In this document: positions 15,845 to 24,791 of the stretch, in pieces
Position numbering within the stretch: position 1 is the stretch's first letter
Layout of the letters: each line of letters starts with the position of its first letter
From: CAZAPO01 sp044841755
GTDB lineage: Bacteria > Bacteroidota > Bacteroidia > Flavobacteriales > Flavobacteriaceae
Length of the DNA: 64,000 nucleotides
Direction: 5' to 3'
Assembly (NCBI GenBank): GCA_044841755.1
Contig: JAXOFM010000004.1
Location: 62,001-126,000 of the forward strand
Notes under the pieces: model-generated
What the model was told of the DNA's origin: nothing
Seen by the model: the letters and a program-made list of their open reading frames with translations, nothing else
Databases searched by the model: none
Made by a program: the position numbers and the translations under genes

Positions 15845-16579
15845 ATGCTTAGTAAAAATCAAATTAAACTTATTTCAAGCCTTAAACAGAAAAAGTACCG
15901 TCAGCAACATGGTCTTTTTGTAGTTGAAGGAATTAAGACTGTAAATGAGTTACTGCATTCCAATCTTCAATTACATCAACTGTATACAACTACGTTGCAA
16001 TTTGATGTTTTGGATGATTTGGTTACGCAAATCACAGAAGCTGAGTTGAAGAAAATAAGTTTTTTAAAGGCGCCAAATATGGTTTTAGCGGTTTTTAAAT
16101 TTCCCGAACCAAAACCTGTAGATTTTTCAAGATTGGTTGTTGCTTTAGACGATGTCAGAGATCCAGGAAATTTGGGAACAATTATTCGTTTATGCGATTG
16201 GTTTGGAGTTAACGATCTTATTTGTAGTAATGAAACAGTAGATTGTTACAACCCGAAAGTTATTCAAGCAACCATGGGTTCTATAACTCGTGTTAATGTT
16301 AGTTATGTTGATCTGGAAGATATATTAAAGAACCAAGATGTGATTAAGTTTGGTGCTTTTATGAACGGTGAGAATGTTTATGAAACTAATTTGCCAACTT
16401 CAGGGATTTTAGTTTTGGGAAATGAGGCAAATGGAATAAGTAAAGAGATTGAGTCGCTAACTATAAAGAGGATATCAATTCCCAGATTTGGTGATTTGCA
16501 AGAAACCGAAAGTTTAAACGTAGCAAACGCTACTGCAATTTTGTTGAGTGAATTTAAAAGGCGTTCTACTGGAAAGTAA
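15845..16579 (+). CDS. TrmH/SpoU family RNA 2'-O-methyltransferase
   Basis: 244 aa. An N-terminal substrate-binding domain (KYRQQHGLFVVEGIKTVNELL, about 14-35) is followed by a SPOUT methyltransferase with motif 1 LDDVRDPGNLGTIIRLCDWFG, motif 2 LVLGNEANGIS and motif 3 IPRFGDLQETESLNVANATAILL, the knot that binds SAM. Such proteins methylate ribose of 23S rRNA or tRNA; the exact nucleotide cannot be told from sequence. Its last 14 bases overlap the end of convergent porT. Confidence 0.9.
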   Translation: MLSKNQIKLISSLKQKKYRQQHGLFVVEGIKTVNELLHSNLQLHQLYTTTLQFDVLDDLVTQITEAELKKISFLKAPNMVLAVFKFPEPKPVDFSRLVVALDDVRDPGNLGTIIRLCDWFGVNDLICSNETVDCYNPKVIQATMGSITRVNVSYVDLEDILKNQDVIKFGAFMNGENVYETNLPTSGILVLGNEANGISKEIESLTIKRISIPRFGDLQETESLNVANATAILLSEFKRRSTGK

Positions 16580-17279
16580 AACTAACCAGAAATCCTCTGC
16601 TTTTCATGCTTACAATGTTGCTTGTCCAAGGGCTGTTTGGGTCTGAGTCTCTAACTAATTCATCATTTAATGCGAAAATACCTCTGATAGCAGGTGTAAA
16701 TTTAAACCAAGGTAAGTAGATATCAATACCTGCACCTAATTCGTAAAAGAACACTCCGTTTTTGGTTCTAAATTGACCAGCACTGTTATCATCTGGATTC
16801 TTCTGATTACTTGATAAATTTACTGCTGCAGAGAGACCTCCAACTATAAAAGGCTTAATGTTATTTACTCTGGTTGTAGAAACTTTTAGAAGTAAAGGAA
16901 TGTGAATATATGTTGAGCGAACCTCTCTAATAAGGTCGTTGTCATTAAACTCCATCCCTAGAAAATAAAGATTATTGTAATATAAATCTCTTCTGGTAAT
17001 AAATAAACCTGGTTCTAACCTAAGATCAAGATGCTCAGTAATACGCATATTACCAATTAAACCAACACTAAATCCTAAGGTCTGCTTTGTTTGAATATCT
17101 GGTAGATCTTGATAATAATCAAAGTTAAAGTCGTAATTGTTAAACCCTAGAAAATATCCCCAAGAATATCTAGGTTTATCCATGTTTTGATTATTCTGAA
17201 TTTTATCCTTGGTAAATAGCTGAGCTGTAACAGATTGACAAGAAATGATAAGTGCTAAGACTAAAAGTACTTTCTTCAT
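16566..17279 (-). CDS. porT: PorT-family outer-membrane protein, type IX secretion
   Basis: 237 aa with a signal peptide (cleavage likely after SVTAQ, residue 20) and a small outer-membrane barrel. The features match PorT/SprT: SWGYFLGFNNYDFN, a run of strands with LRLEPGLFITRRDLYY, STYIHIPLLLKVST, KPFIVGGLSAAVNL and a C-terminal GFLVSFTFQ. PorT is needed for T9SS secretion in Porphyromonas and, as SprT, for gliding and secretion in Flavobacterium. It follows ubiE by one base, an arrangement common in the family, so the two are co-transcribed. Confidence 0.85.
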   Translation of the reverse strand: MKKVLLVLALIISCQSVTAQLFTKDKIQNNQNMDKPRYSWGYFLGFNNYDFNFDYYQDLPDIQTKQTLGFSVGLIGNMRITEHLDLRLEPGLFITRRDLYYNNLYFLGMEFNDNDLIREVRSTYIHIPLLLKVSTTRVNNIKPFIVGGLSAAVNLSSNQKNPDDNSAGQFRTKNGVFFYELGAGIDIYLPWFKFTPAIRGIFALNDELVRDSDPNSPWTSNIVSMKSRGFLVSFTFQ

Positions 17280-17280
17280 A

Positions 17281-18012
17281 TTATTGCTTAGTTGCTGTGT
17301 ATATTGTTGCTACACCAAATGTTTGAGGCATTGCTACAGGATTTATAAACCCGATTTTACTTAAAATATTGTTCAAACGTTCACCATAAGGAAAAATAGA
17401 AGCGGATTCGCTTAAATAAGAATATGCGACTTTATCTCTAGAAAACACTTTTCCAATAATTGGCATTATGCCTTTGGTGTAAATGTTATACCCTTGCTTA
17501 AAAGGAAACTTGGTTGGGACCGAAGTTTCCAGAATAACAAAAATTCCACTTGGTTTTAATACACGTAAAATTTCTGATAATCCTTGTTCAAGATTTTCAA
17601 AATTTCTAATTCCAAAAGCTACTGTAATAGCATCAAATGAATTGTCTTCAAATGGAAGCTCCTCAGAATCTCCTAAAACCATTTCTATGGTTTCACTTAG
17701 GTTTCGTTTCGTGATTTTACTTCTTCCAACCTCTAACATACCTTCACTAATATCTAAACCAACAATTTTTTCGGCATTTGTCTTGGTTAGATTGATAGCT
17801 AAGTCACCAGTTCCAGTAGCAATATCTAGAATAGAATTCGGTTGATTTTTTCCAACAATTTTAACCACCTTTTTGCGCCATTTTACATCTATACCAAAAG
17901 AAATAACACGGTTTAACCCATCATATTCTTTTGAGATGGTATCAAACATTTTAGTTACCTGTTCTTTCTTGCTTAAGTTACTATTCTTATATGGTTTTAC
18001 CTTTTCAGACAT
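17281..18012 (-). CDS. ubiE: Demethylmenaquinone methyltransferase
   Basis: 243 aa SAM methyltransferase (menG/ubiE). It shows the UbiE start MFDTISKEYDGLNRVISFG, the SAM motif LDIATGTGDLAI, VGLDISEGML, FDAITVAFGIRNFE and the family end with FSRDKVAYSYLSESASIFP. It methylates demethylmenaquinone in the last step of menaquinone synthesis. No ubiquinone genes are expected in this phylum, so the menaquinone role is inferred. The product feeds quinone to Nqr. First gene of the ubiE-porT pair. Confidence 0.94.
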   Translation of the reverse strand: MSEKVKPYKNSNLSKKEQVTKMFDTISKEYDGLNRVISFGIDVKWRKKVVKIVGKNQPNSILDIATGTGDLAINLTKTNAEKIVGLDISEGMLEVGRSKITKRNLSETIEMVLGDSEELPFEDNSFDAITVAFGIRNFENLEQGLSEILRVLKPSGIFVILETSVPTKFPFKQGYNIYTKGIMPIIGKVFSRDKVAYSYLSESASIFPYGERLNNILSKIGFINPVAMPQTFGVATIYTATKQ

Positions 18013-18095
18013 CTATACTTTTTGAGCTTAATTCCTTTGTATCTGTATTTTAGTGCAAAGAAATACATTTAGAATACAAATCCCTAAAAATAAAT

Positions 18096-18103
18096 TATAT
18101 TTG
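18096..18103 (+). promoter_or_regulatory. trkA: Candidate -7 element of trkA
   Basis: TATATTTG, a perfect TAnnTTTG, 26 bases before the trkA ATG. No clear TTTG at -33. Confidence 0.5.
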
Positions 18104-18129
18104 CGCATCTTTTTATATAAGAATATCAG

Positions 18130-19479
18130 ATGAAGATTATTATCGCCGGAGCAGGTGAAGTTGGATTTCATTTAGCAAAACTTTTATCATACGAATCCCA
18201 AGAAATTACTTTAATAGACTCAAGAAAAGACAGCCTTATCTATGCAGATACGCATTTAGATATTAAGGTTGTTAAAGGTGATGCCACTTCTATAGCAATT
18301 CTGAATGATTGTAGAGTTAATAATGCAGATCTCTTTATTGCAGTAACAGCATCTGAAACTACTAATATTACAGCTAGTGTTTTAGCAAAACAATTAGGGG
18401 CAAAAAAAACCATTGCTAGAATCTCTAATACAGAATTTATTGATTTTAAAGATGAGGTTGGTTTTACCAAATTCGGAATTGATGAGCTCATTTCACCTGA
18501 ATCTTTAGCTGCGGCAGAAATTGAGTTGCTTTTAAATCAATCAGTTTTTAGTGATACCTACGAGTTTGAAGATGGAGCATTGACTATGCTCGGGCTTAAT
18601 TTAACAAGAACGGCAAAAATTGTTGGTAAAACAGTAAAAGAAGCTGCTCATTTAATGCCAGAAGTTCATTTTGTTCCTATTGCTATTCAACGATATGGAT
18701 CGCACCTTACCATTATTCCTAGAGGAGATACAGTTTTAAGAGAAGGCGATCATGTAGTATTCATGACATCAAAAGGGGGAGATGAAGAAATATGTAAGCT
18801 TACAGGTAAGTTTAAAACAGAAATCAAGAACGTCATGATTCTTGGTGGTGGAAGAATTGGATCAAAAACAGCAAGAGACCTTACCGATCATAAGTTTAAC
18901 ATTAAGCTCATAGAAATGGAAAGAGATAAGGCTTTTGAATTAGCAGACGAGCTTCCAAATACTTTATTGATTAATGGTGATGGACGTAATGTAGAGTTGC
19001 TTGATGAAGAAAATATTGGTGATATGGATGCCTTTATTTCGGTTACTGGAAATTCTGAAACAAATATCATGTCTTGTTTGGTTGCCAAGAACAGAGGCGT
19101 TAAGAAAACAATAGCACTTGTTGAGAATATGGATTACTATGAGCTTTCACATTCCATCGGTATAGACACCTTGATTAACAAAAAACTACTAGCTGCAAAC
19201 TCTATTTTTAGATATATACGAAAAGGGGAGGTTGTAGCAATGACGAAATTAAGTCATATGGATGCTGAAATTTTGGAATTTGTAGTAAACGATAGTTCTA
19301 AAGCAGTAGGAAAAGAGGTTAAGGAACTAAATTTTCCAAGAACTGCAATTATCGGTGGTGTTATAAGAAACGATGAAGGAATTATAGCTCTAGGTGATTT
19401 TAAAATTGAAGCTGGCGATAGGGTTGTAGTTTGTTGTTTACCACAATCAATAAAAAAAATGGAAAGTTTCTTCTTCTAG
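18130..19479 (+). CDS. trkA: Trk potassium uptake system, NAD-binding subunit TrkA
   Basis: 449 aa peripheral cytoplasmic regulator. It holds two RCK units, each a Rossmann domain plus TrkA-C domain: the first with IIIAGAGEVGFHLAK (about 3-17), the second with MILGGGRIGSKTARDL (about 236-251). Both keep the GxGxxG nucleotide fingerprint, so the protein can bind NAD(H) twice, as in E. coli TrkA. It gates the membrane pore TrkH, whose gene starts one base after its stop. Confidence 0.95.
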   Translation: MKIIIAGAGEVGFHLAKLLSYESQEITLIDSRKDSLIYADTHLDIKVVKGDATSIAILNDCRVNNADLFIAVTASETTNITASVLAKQLGAKKTIARISNTEFIDFKDEVGFTKFGIDELISPESLAAAEIELLLNQSVFSDTYEFEDGALTMLGLNLTRTAKIVGKTVKEAAHLMPEVHFVPIAIQRYGSHLTIIPRGDTVLREGDHVVFMTSKGGDEEICKLTGKFKTEIKNVMILGGGRIGSKTARDLTDHKFNIKLIEMERDKAFELADELPNTLLINGDGRNVELLDEENIGDMDAFISVTGNSETNIMSCLVAKNRGVKKTIALVENMDYYELSHSIGIDTLINKKLLAANSIFRYIRKGEVVAMTKLSHMDAEILEFVVNDSSKAVGKEVKELNFPRTAIIGGVIRNDEGIIALGDFKIEAGDRVVVCCLPQSIKKMESFFF

Positions 19480-19480
19480 T

Positions 19481-20974
19481 ATGCATCTTAATTATAAGAT
19501 CATAAGTCATTTTTTAGGTCTGCTATTACTCGTTAACGGTGGGTTTATGTTATTGGCTACATTGGTAAGTCATTTATACGATGATGGTGTTGCAACCAAC
19601 ATTTTGGCTGCTGGTTTAATGGTGATAGTAATTGGTGTTGTATTCATGTTACTTACCAAGAATCACCCTAAGGAAATGAACAAAAGAGAAGGTTATCTAG
19701 TGGTAACATTAGGATGGCTTTCAATGGCACTTACAGGAACATTACCTTATGTATTAACAGACACGATACCTAGCTTTACCAATGCCTTTTTTGAAACTAT
19801 ATCAGGATACACCACAACAGGTTCGACCATACTGCAAGACATTGAATCTTTGCCAAAGGGCATTTTATTCTGGCGGAGTCTTACACATTGGATTGGTGGT
19901 ATGGGGATTATTGTTTTAGCAGTTGCAATTTTACCTTTATTAGGTATTGGTGGTATGCAATTGTTTGCTGCAGAAGCTCCTGGACCAAGTGCAGATAAGT
20001 TGCACCCTCGTATAACTGATACTGCAAAGCGTTTATGGTTTATTTATTTTGGATATACAGCGGCCGAGACTATTTTATTGCAAGTAGCTGGTATGTCGTT
20101 CTTTGATGCCTTAAACCATTCAATGTGTACATTATCTACCGGAGGATTCTCAACCAAAAATGCAAGTTTAGCCCATTGGAACGGACAACCAATGATTCAG
20201 TATATTATTATGTTGTTCATGTTTTTAGCGGGAATGAACTTTGTGCTAAGTTATTTTGCTTTTAAGGGAAGGGTTCAAAAAATATTGAAAGATGAAGAGT
20301 TTAAGCTTTATTTCAAGTTCTTGATTAGTTTTACTATTGTTGCGGCCTTAATCATTTATTTTAGAGCTGATTTTGCTGCTTCATCAATAGTACATCCAAT
20401 GGTTTGGGGAGAAGGAGAAAGTGCTATAAGACATGCGCTTTTTCAAGTATTGGCGATTGTAACAACCACTGGTTTTGTGACCGCAGATTTTACAATGTGG
20501 ACACCATTTTTAACGGTGTTCTTCTTTGGGTTAATGTTTTTGGGAGGATCTGCAGGTAGTACTTCTGGTGGAGTGAAAGTTGTACGTCATTTGTTAATGA
20601 TAAGAAACGGTTTTATAGAATTTAAAAGAACGTTGCATCCTAATGCTATCCTTCCGGTTCGTTATAATAAAAAAGCGGTAGAACGTAAGATTATTTTCAA
20701 TATTCTAGCATTTTTTATTTTATACATGTTGTCATTTATTGTAGGAGCACTTGGATTCTCCATATTAGGTCTAGATTTTGAATCTGCTATTGGTGTAGCT
20801 GCATCAAGTTTAGGCAATGTGGGGCCAGCATTAGGTGATTTTGGACCTACAAACAACTTTTACGATATGCCTTCTATTGGTAAAATTTGGGCGTCTTTTT
20901 TAATGTTAATTGGTCGTTTAGAACTGTTTACTGTACTCATTTTATTAACTCCATTTTTCTGGAGAAACAGATAA
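19481..20974 (+). CDS. trkH: Trk potassium uptake system, membrane subunit TrkH
   Basis: 497 aa pore protein of the Ktr/Trk/HKT superfamily. The four M1-P-M2 repeats are visible through selectivity-filter Gly sites, for example ISGYTTTGSTI (first), TLSTGGFSTKNASLAH (second), IVTTTGFVTADFT (third) and ASSLGNVGPALG (fourth). It mediates K+ uptake across the inner membrane together with TrkA. Translationally coupled to trkA. Confidence 0.95.
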   Translation: MHLNYKIISHFLGLLLLVNGGFMLLATLVSHLYDDGVATNILAAGLMVIVIGVVFMLLTKNHPKEMNKREGYLVVTLGWLSMALTGTLPYVLTDTIPSFTNAFFETISGYTTTGSTILQDIESLPKGILFWRSLTHWIGGMGIIVLAVAILPLLGIGGMQLFAAEAPGPSADKLHPRITDTAKRLWFIYFGYTAAETILLQVAGMSFFDALNHSMCTLSTGGFSTKNASLAHWNGQPMIQYIIMLFMFLAGMNFVLSYFAFKGRVQKILKDEEFKLYFKFLISFTIVAALIIYFRADFAASSIVHPMVWGEGESAIRHALFQVLAIVTTTGFVTADFTMWTPFLTVFFFGLMFLGGSAGSTSGGVKVVRHLLMIRNGFIEFKRTLHPNAILPVRYNKKAVERKIIFNILAFFILYMLSFIVGALGFSILGLDFESAIGVAASSLGNVGPALGDFGPTNNFYDMPSIGKIWASFLMLIGRLELFTVLILLTPFFWRNR

Positions 20975-21139
20975 ATTTTGAAGATTTTTTTAGAATTATA
21001 AAATTTGTTGGAAGTATAATATTTACAATATTTCCCATGATTTTTTCTTATAATTTTTTAATTCAGTTGCGCAAAGCAGTTGTAACATTTTGAACTATTC
21101 TTCGTCATATCTGTAAATATCAATCAAAAAACATTAATC

Positions 21140-21397
21140 ATGGAACTAGTATTAACACAAGCGGATTTTGAACCATTACCCAGACAGAATAGAGAAGCTT
21201 TCGAATTTAAAAACGAAGGACTTTTAACATCAATTTACAAGGAGAAAACACAAAGTAATTTTTTCCATTCTAATCCTGATTCTATTTACGGAACTAAGCA
21301 ACGTATTAAAAGTTGGCAATACGGAATTACTTCGAATATGGAAACTATTTTAAAACTGTCGGTATTTGTTATTGCACTGGCAGTAGCTTTGAACTAA
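21140..21397 (+). CDS. Small protein with C-terminal membrane helix, unknown
   Basis: 85 aa. The first 65 residues are soluble and polar (LPRQNREAFEFKNEGL, SIYGTKQRIKSWQYGITS); the last 19 form a hydrophobic helix (ILKLSVFVIALAVALN) that reaches the C-terminus, so it looks tail-anchored with the bulk in the cytoplasm. No family is recognised. It lies 165 bases after trkH and its connection to K+ transport is unproven. Confidence 0.6.
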   Translation: MELVLTQADFEPLPRQNREAFEFKNEGLLTSIYKEKTQSNFFHSNPDSIYGTKQRIKSWQYGITSNMETILKLSVFVIALAVALN

Positions 21398-21585
21398 AAA
21401 ATTCTAGTTGGCTCAATAATCGAGAGTTTTAATATTTCTAGAGTAGCAAGTAAATGCGTTCTGAGCCTATAAACTCATAGCTCTTTTATTGTTGTTAGTT
21501 TAAAGAAACCCTCTGTTAAATCAACTATTCAACATATATTATCATAAACATATTTCATTTTATAGTTTTAGTTAGTTAAAAAAAA

Positions 21586-21617
21586 GCGACAACTTTTTTA
21601 AAGTTGCCGCTTTTTTT
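21586..21617. terminator. Bidirectional terminator before the aminotransferase gene
   Basis: GCGACAACTTT (21586-21596) pairs with AAAGTTGCCGC (21600-21610; 10 of 11), flanked by A8 and T7 runs, between convergent genes. The 190 bases between the small protein and this hairpin show nothing I can name. Confidence 0.8.
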
Positions 21618-21637
21618 ATTGACTATATTTTGTTGTT

Positions 21638-22822
21638 CTAGCTTACTGCTTCTTTTATACGTTTAATAGCTTCGATAATTTGCTCTTGAGATGCAGCATA
21701 AGATATTCTTATACAATTAGGATTTCCAAAAGCATCTCCAGTAACTGTTGCTACTAATGCTTCCTCTAATAGATATAATGAAAAATCTGAAGCATTATTT
21801 ATGGTCTTACCTCTCAAGGTTTTTCCAAAGAAGCTGGAAACATCAGGGAACACATAAAACGCTCCTTCAGGAGTATTGGCATTAAAACCATCAATGTCAT
21901 TTAAAAGACCTAAAACAAGGTCTCGTCTGGTCTTAAATTCATCAACCATATATTTAATACTACTTGGGTCAGCTTCCATAGCTGCTATTACAGCACGCTG
22001 TGCAATACAATTGGCACCACTTGTTACTTGTCCTTGCATTTTATTACAAGCTCTGGCTACAAATTCTGGAGCGCCAATAAAACCAATTCTCCATCCAGTC
22101 ATGGCAAATGCTTTTGATACACCATTTACTGTAATAGTTCTCTCGTACATATCTTCAAATTGAGCCATACTTGCGTGACCACCAAGAAAATTAATGTGCT
22201 CATAGATTTCATCAGAAACTATATAGATATTAGGATGATCTTTAAGTACATCTGCTAAAGATCTTAACTCTGTTTTACTGTAGACAGAACCGCTTGGATT
22301 ACAAGGGGAGCTAAACCATATCATTTTGGTTTTAGGAGTGATAGCAGCACGCAATTGATCGGCAGTCATTTTGAAATCTGTTTCTATAGAAGTTTTTACT
22401 TCTACAGGAACACCTTCATTTAGCCCAACAATGTCACTATAACTGACCCAATATGGACAAGGCAAAATAACCTCATCTCCTGGATCTATCATAGCAGCTG
22501 CAACATTGTATAAAGCCTGTTTTGCACCTGTAGATACTACAATTTGCTTCGGTGCATAAGTAAGGTCGTTGTCACGTTTAAATTTTTTAATAATAGCAGC
22601 TTTTAAATCTCCATAACCATCTACTGGTGTATAAGAATTGTAGTCTTGATTAATGGCTTCAATAGCAGCTTCTTTAATAAAATCTGGAGTGTTAAAGTCA
22701 GGTTCTCCTAGGCTTAATCCAATAATGTCTTTTCCTTCTTCTCTTAGTTCTCGAGCTCTGGCGGCCATGGCCAAAGTAGCAGATGTAGATAGATTATTTA
22801 TTCTATCAGAAAGTTGGTTCAT
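21638..22822 (-). CDS. Pyridoxal-phosphate aminotransferase, aspartate aminotransferase type
   Basis: 394 aa fold-type I class I/II aminotransferase. It shows GEPDFNTP (38-45), the stacking residue in PCPYWVSY (121-128), SPCNPSGSVY (172-181), the PLP Asp/Tyr in SDEIYEHI (203-210), the Schiff-base Lys237 in VNGVSKAFAMTGWR, and a C-terminal Arg in IRISYA for the substrate carboxylate. This is the subgroup I-gamma aspartate aminotransferase layout common in Bacteria. Substrates other than aspartate (for example prephenate) cannot be excluded. Confidence 0.9.
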   Translation of the reverse strand: MNQLSDRINNLSTSATLAMAARARELREEGKDIIGLSLGEPDFNTPDFIKEAAIEAINQDYNSYTPVDGYGDLKAAIIKKFKRDNDLTYAPKQIVVSTGAKQALYNVAAAMIDPGDEVILPCPYWVSYSDIVGLNEGVPVEVKTSIETDFKMTADQLRAAITPKTKMIWFSSPCNPSGSVYSKTELRSLADVLKDHPNIYIVSDEIYEHINFLGGHASMAQFEDMYERTITVNGVSKAFAMTGWRIGFIGAPEFVARACNKMQGQVTSGANCIAQRAVIAAMEADPSSIKYMVDEFKTRRDLVLGLLNDIDGFNANTPEGAFYVFPDVSSFFGKTLRGKTINNASDFSLYLLEEALVATVTGDAFGNPNCIRISYAASQEQIIEAIKRIKEAVS

Positions 22823-22848
22823 TAGTTCTTCTTTTGCAATTTATATAG

Positions 22849-23943
22849 TTAGGCAAAACTTGGTCTTTGTCCTAACACTTTTAGTTGGTTATAATGTTCG
22901 GCAATAGCTTTCCAAATAGTATTATATTCATTGTATGGTAGGCTAAATTCTTTAGCGGTCTCCTTAACTATCTTTGCTATTTTACCGTAGTGAATATGAC
23001 TAATATGAGAGAATAAATGATGTTCTACTTGTCTGTTAAGCCCTCCAGTGTAAAATTCTACCAACTTACTTTTTGGTGAAAAATTTGAAGTAGTGAACAA
23101 TTGATGTATTGCCCAAGTATTTTTCATATTACCATTTTTATCTGGTAAAGGCATTTCGGTATTTGGCATTACATGTGCTAATTGGAAAATAACACTTAAA
23201 ATAATACCTGCTGTATAATGCATAATAAGGAAGCCAATTAATACTTGCCACCAAGTATATCCTAACGCCAATGGCAAGACTACCCATATAGAATAATAAA
23301 CTATTTTTCCAACAATTAGCTTTGTCCATTGCGTTGCAGGGTTAGGAAACTCACCATAAGATAACTTTCTCTTTAAGTATTGGTAGGTTTGTTTAAAATC
23401 GGTTGTAAGTGCCCAATTAACAGTTAATAATCCGTAAAGGAAAAAGGCATAGTATTTTTGATATTGGTGAATTTTGTACCACTTAGCGTGTTTTGAAAAA
23501 CGGATGATTCTTCCCGCATCAATATCTTCATCATGCCCTTGAATATTTGTATATGTATGGTGCAATACATTGTGTTGAACCTTCCAGTTGTAATCATTAC
23601 CTGCAAGGATGTGAATACTGCTTCCCATTAATTTATTAATCCATTTCTTGCTAGAAAATGAACCGTGATTAGCATCGTGCATTACGTTCATACCTACGCC
23701 AGCAACACCAATACCAATAACAACTATGCAGACTATTTGCAACCATGTTGGAAGCTCAACAGCTAGCAATAAAGCAAATGGTCCTAATAGCAAAGTGAAC
23801 ATAACCAGAGCTTTAAGGTATAGCTTCCAGTTGCCTGTTTTTTTAATGTTATTTTCTTTAAAGTAATTGTTAACGCGTTTATTTAGAGTTCTAAAGAATT
23901 TTGCTGAATCTACTCTAGAAAAAGATAAGGTTTGTTTAGTCAT
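22849..23943 (-). CDS. Membrane fatty acid desaturase, front-end-like
   Basis: 364 aa with at least four membrane helices and the three histidine boxes for a di-iron site: HDANH (89-93), HNVLHH (124-129) and QVEHH (305-309). The Gln in the third box is the mark of front-end (delta-5/delta-6 type) desaturases, yet the N-terminal cytochrome b5 domain of the eukaryotic enzymes is absent, so electrons must come from a separate ferredoxin or cytochrome. Likely it desaturates acyl chains of membrane lipids; regioselectivity is unknown. It is divergent from rsmG. Confidence 0.87.
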   Translation of the reverse strand: MTKQTLSFSRVDSAKFFRTLNKRVNNYFKENNIKKTGNWKLYLKALVMFTLLLGPFALLLAVELPTWLQIVCIVVIGIGVAGVGMNVMHDANHGSFSSKKWINKLMGSSIHILAGNDYNWKVQHNVLHHTYTNIQGHDEDIDAGRIIRFSKHAKWYKIHQYQKYYAFFLYGLLTVNWALTTDFKQTYQYLKRKLSYGEFPNPATQWTKLIVGKIVYYSIWVVLPLALGYTWWQVLIGFLIMHYTAGIILSVIFQLAHVMPNTEMPLPDKNGNMKNTWAIHQLFTTSNFSPKSKLVEFYTGGLNRQVEHHLFSHISHIHYGKIAKIVKETAKEFSLPYNEYNTIWKAIAEHYNQLKVLGQRPSFA

Positions 23944-24058
23944 GTTTTTGTATGTGTTGATGTAACCTTGCGTTTGCTCTTTTATATAAGCGACAAATAT
24001 AGTTAATAATTGTATCGATATTTGTGGTTAATTCAATTTTTATACACACAAAAACGTC

Positions 24059-24066
24059 TATTTTTG
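24059..24066 (+). promoter_or_regulatory. rsmG: Candidate -7 element of rsmG
   Basis: TATTTTTG matches TAnnTTTG and lies 18 bases before the GTG at 24085. It would be inside the gene if translation began at the upstream in-frame ATG (24010), so it supports the GTG start. Confidence 0.45.
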
Positions 24067-24084
24067 TTAAAAATTTTACCACTT

Positions 24085-24714
24085 GTGGAGCTTTTACTAA
24101 AATACTTTCCAAATCTTTCCGACAATCAAAAAGAACAGTTTGAAAAGCTTTATGGTCTTTATGTTGAATGGAACTCAAAAATAAATGTAATATCAAGAAA
24201 GGACATTGATGAACTATATTTACGTCACGTGTTGCATTCTTTGGCAATTGCAAAAGTTATTCAGTTTAAACCTGGAACAAAAATCTTGGATGTTGGTACA
24301 GGTGGCGGATTTCCAGGAGTGCCTTTGGCAATTATGTTTCCAGAATGTTCTTTTCATTTGGTAGATAGCATTAATAAGAAACTGAAAGTAATCAACGCAG
24401 TTTCTGAATCATTGAATCTTACAAACATCAAAACAACCCATAGTAGGGTTGAAACTATTGATGATCGGTACGATTTTATAGTAAGTCGTGCAGTAACGGC
24501 GATGCCATCTTTTGTAGGTTGGGTTAAAAATAAAGTACTAAAAAAGAGTTATCACCACCTGAAAAACGGAATACTATACCTTAAAGGAGGTGATCTAACC
24601 GAAGAGCTAAAAGACTTTCCTAAAGCAACCCTTTACAATTTGTCTGATTATTTTGAAGAGGGTTTTTTTGAGACCAAAAAAGTGGTACACCTGCCTTTAA
24701 AATATAAGGGTTAG
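24085..24714 (+). CDS. rsmG: 16S rRNA (guanine-N7) methyltransferase RsmG
   Basis: 209 aa from a GTG start. It shows FPNLSDNQKEQFEKL, YVEWNSKINVISRKD, LRHVLHSLAI and the SAM motif ILDVGTGGGFPGVPLAI, then DSINKKLKV and FIVSRAVTAMP. It methylates N7 of G527 (E. coli numbering) in 16S rRNA. An in-frame ATG at 24010 would add 25 residues unlike the family and lies upstream of the -7 element, so GTG is chosen. Confidence 0.93.
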   Translation: MELLLKYFPNLSDNQKEQFEKLYGLYVEWNSKINVISRKDIDELYLRHVLHSLAIAKVIQFKPGTKILDVGTGGGFPGVPLAIMFPECSFHLVDSINKKLKVINAVSESLNLTNIKTTHSRVETIDDRYDFIVSRAVTAMPSFVGWVKNKVLKKSYHHLKNGILYLKGGDLTEELKDFPKATLYNLSDYFEEGFFETKKVVHLPLKYKG

Positions 24715-24791
24715 TTCTTATCAGTGATATCTAGATTTACCGTTAAGGCTTGGTCAATATTTAAGTTTGGAATAACATTTATGTTTTAGTG

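Noticed and set aside
20887..21093. 68-codon open frame overlapping the end of trkH
   Set aside because: It is out of frame with trkH, has shadow-like composition and no independent start signal.
24010..24084. ATG at 24010 as rsmG start
   Set aside because: The extra residues are unlike RsmG, and a -7 element lies between this ATG and the GTG at 24085.
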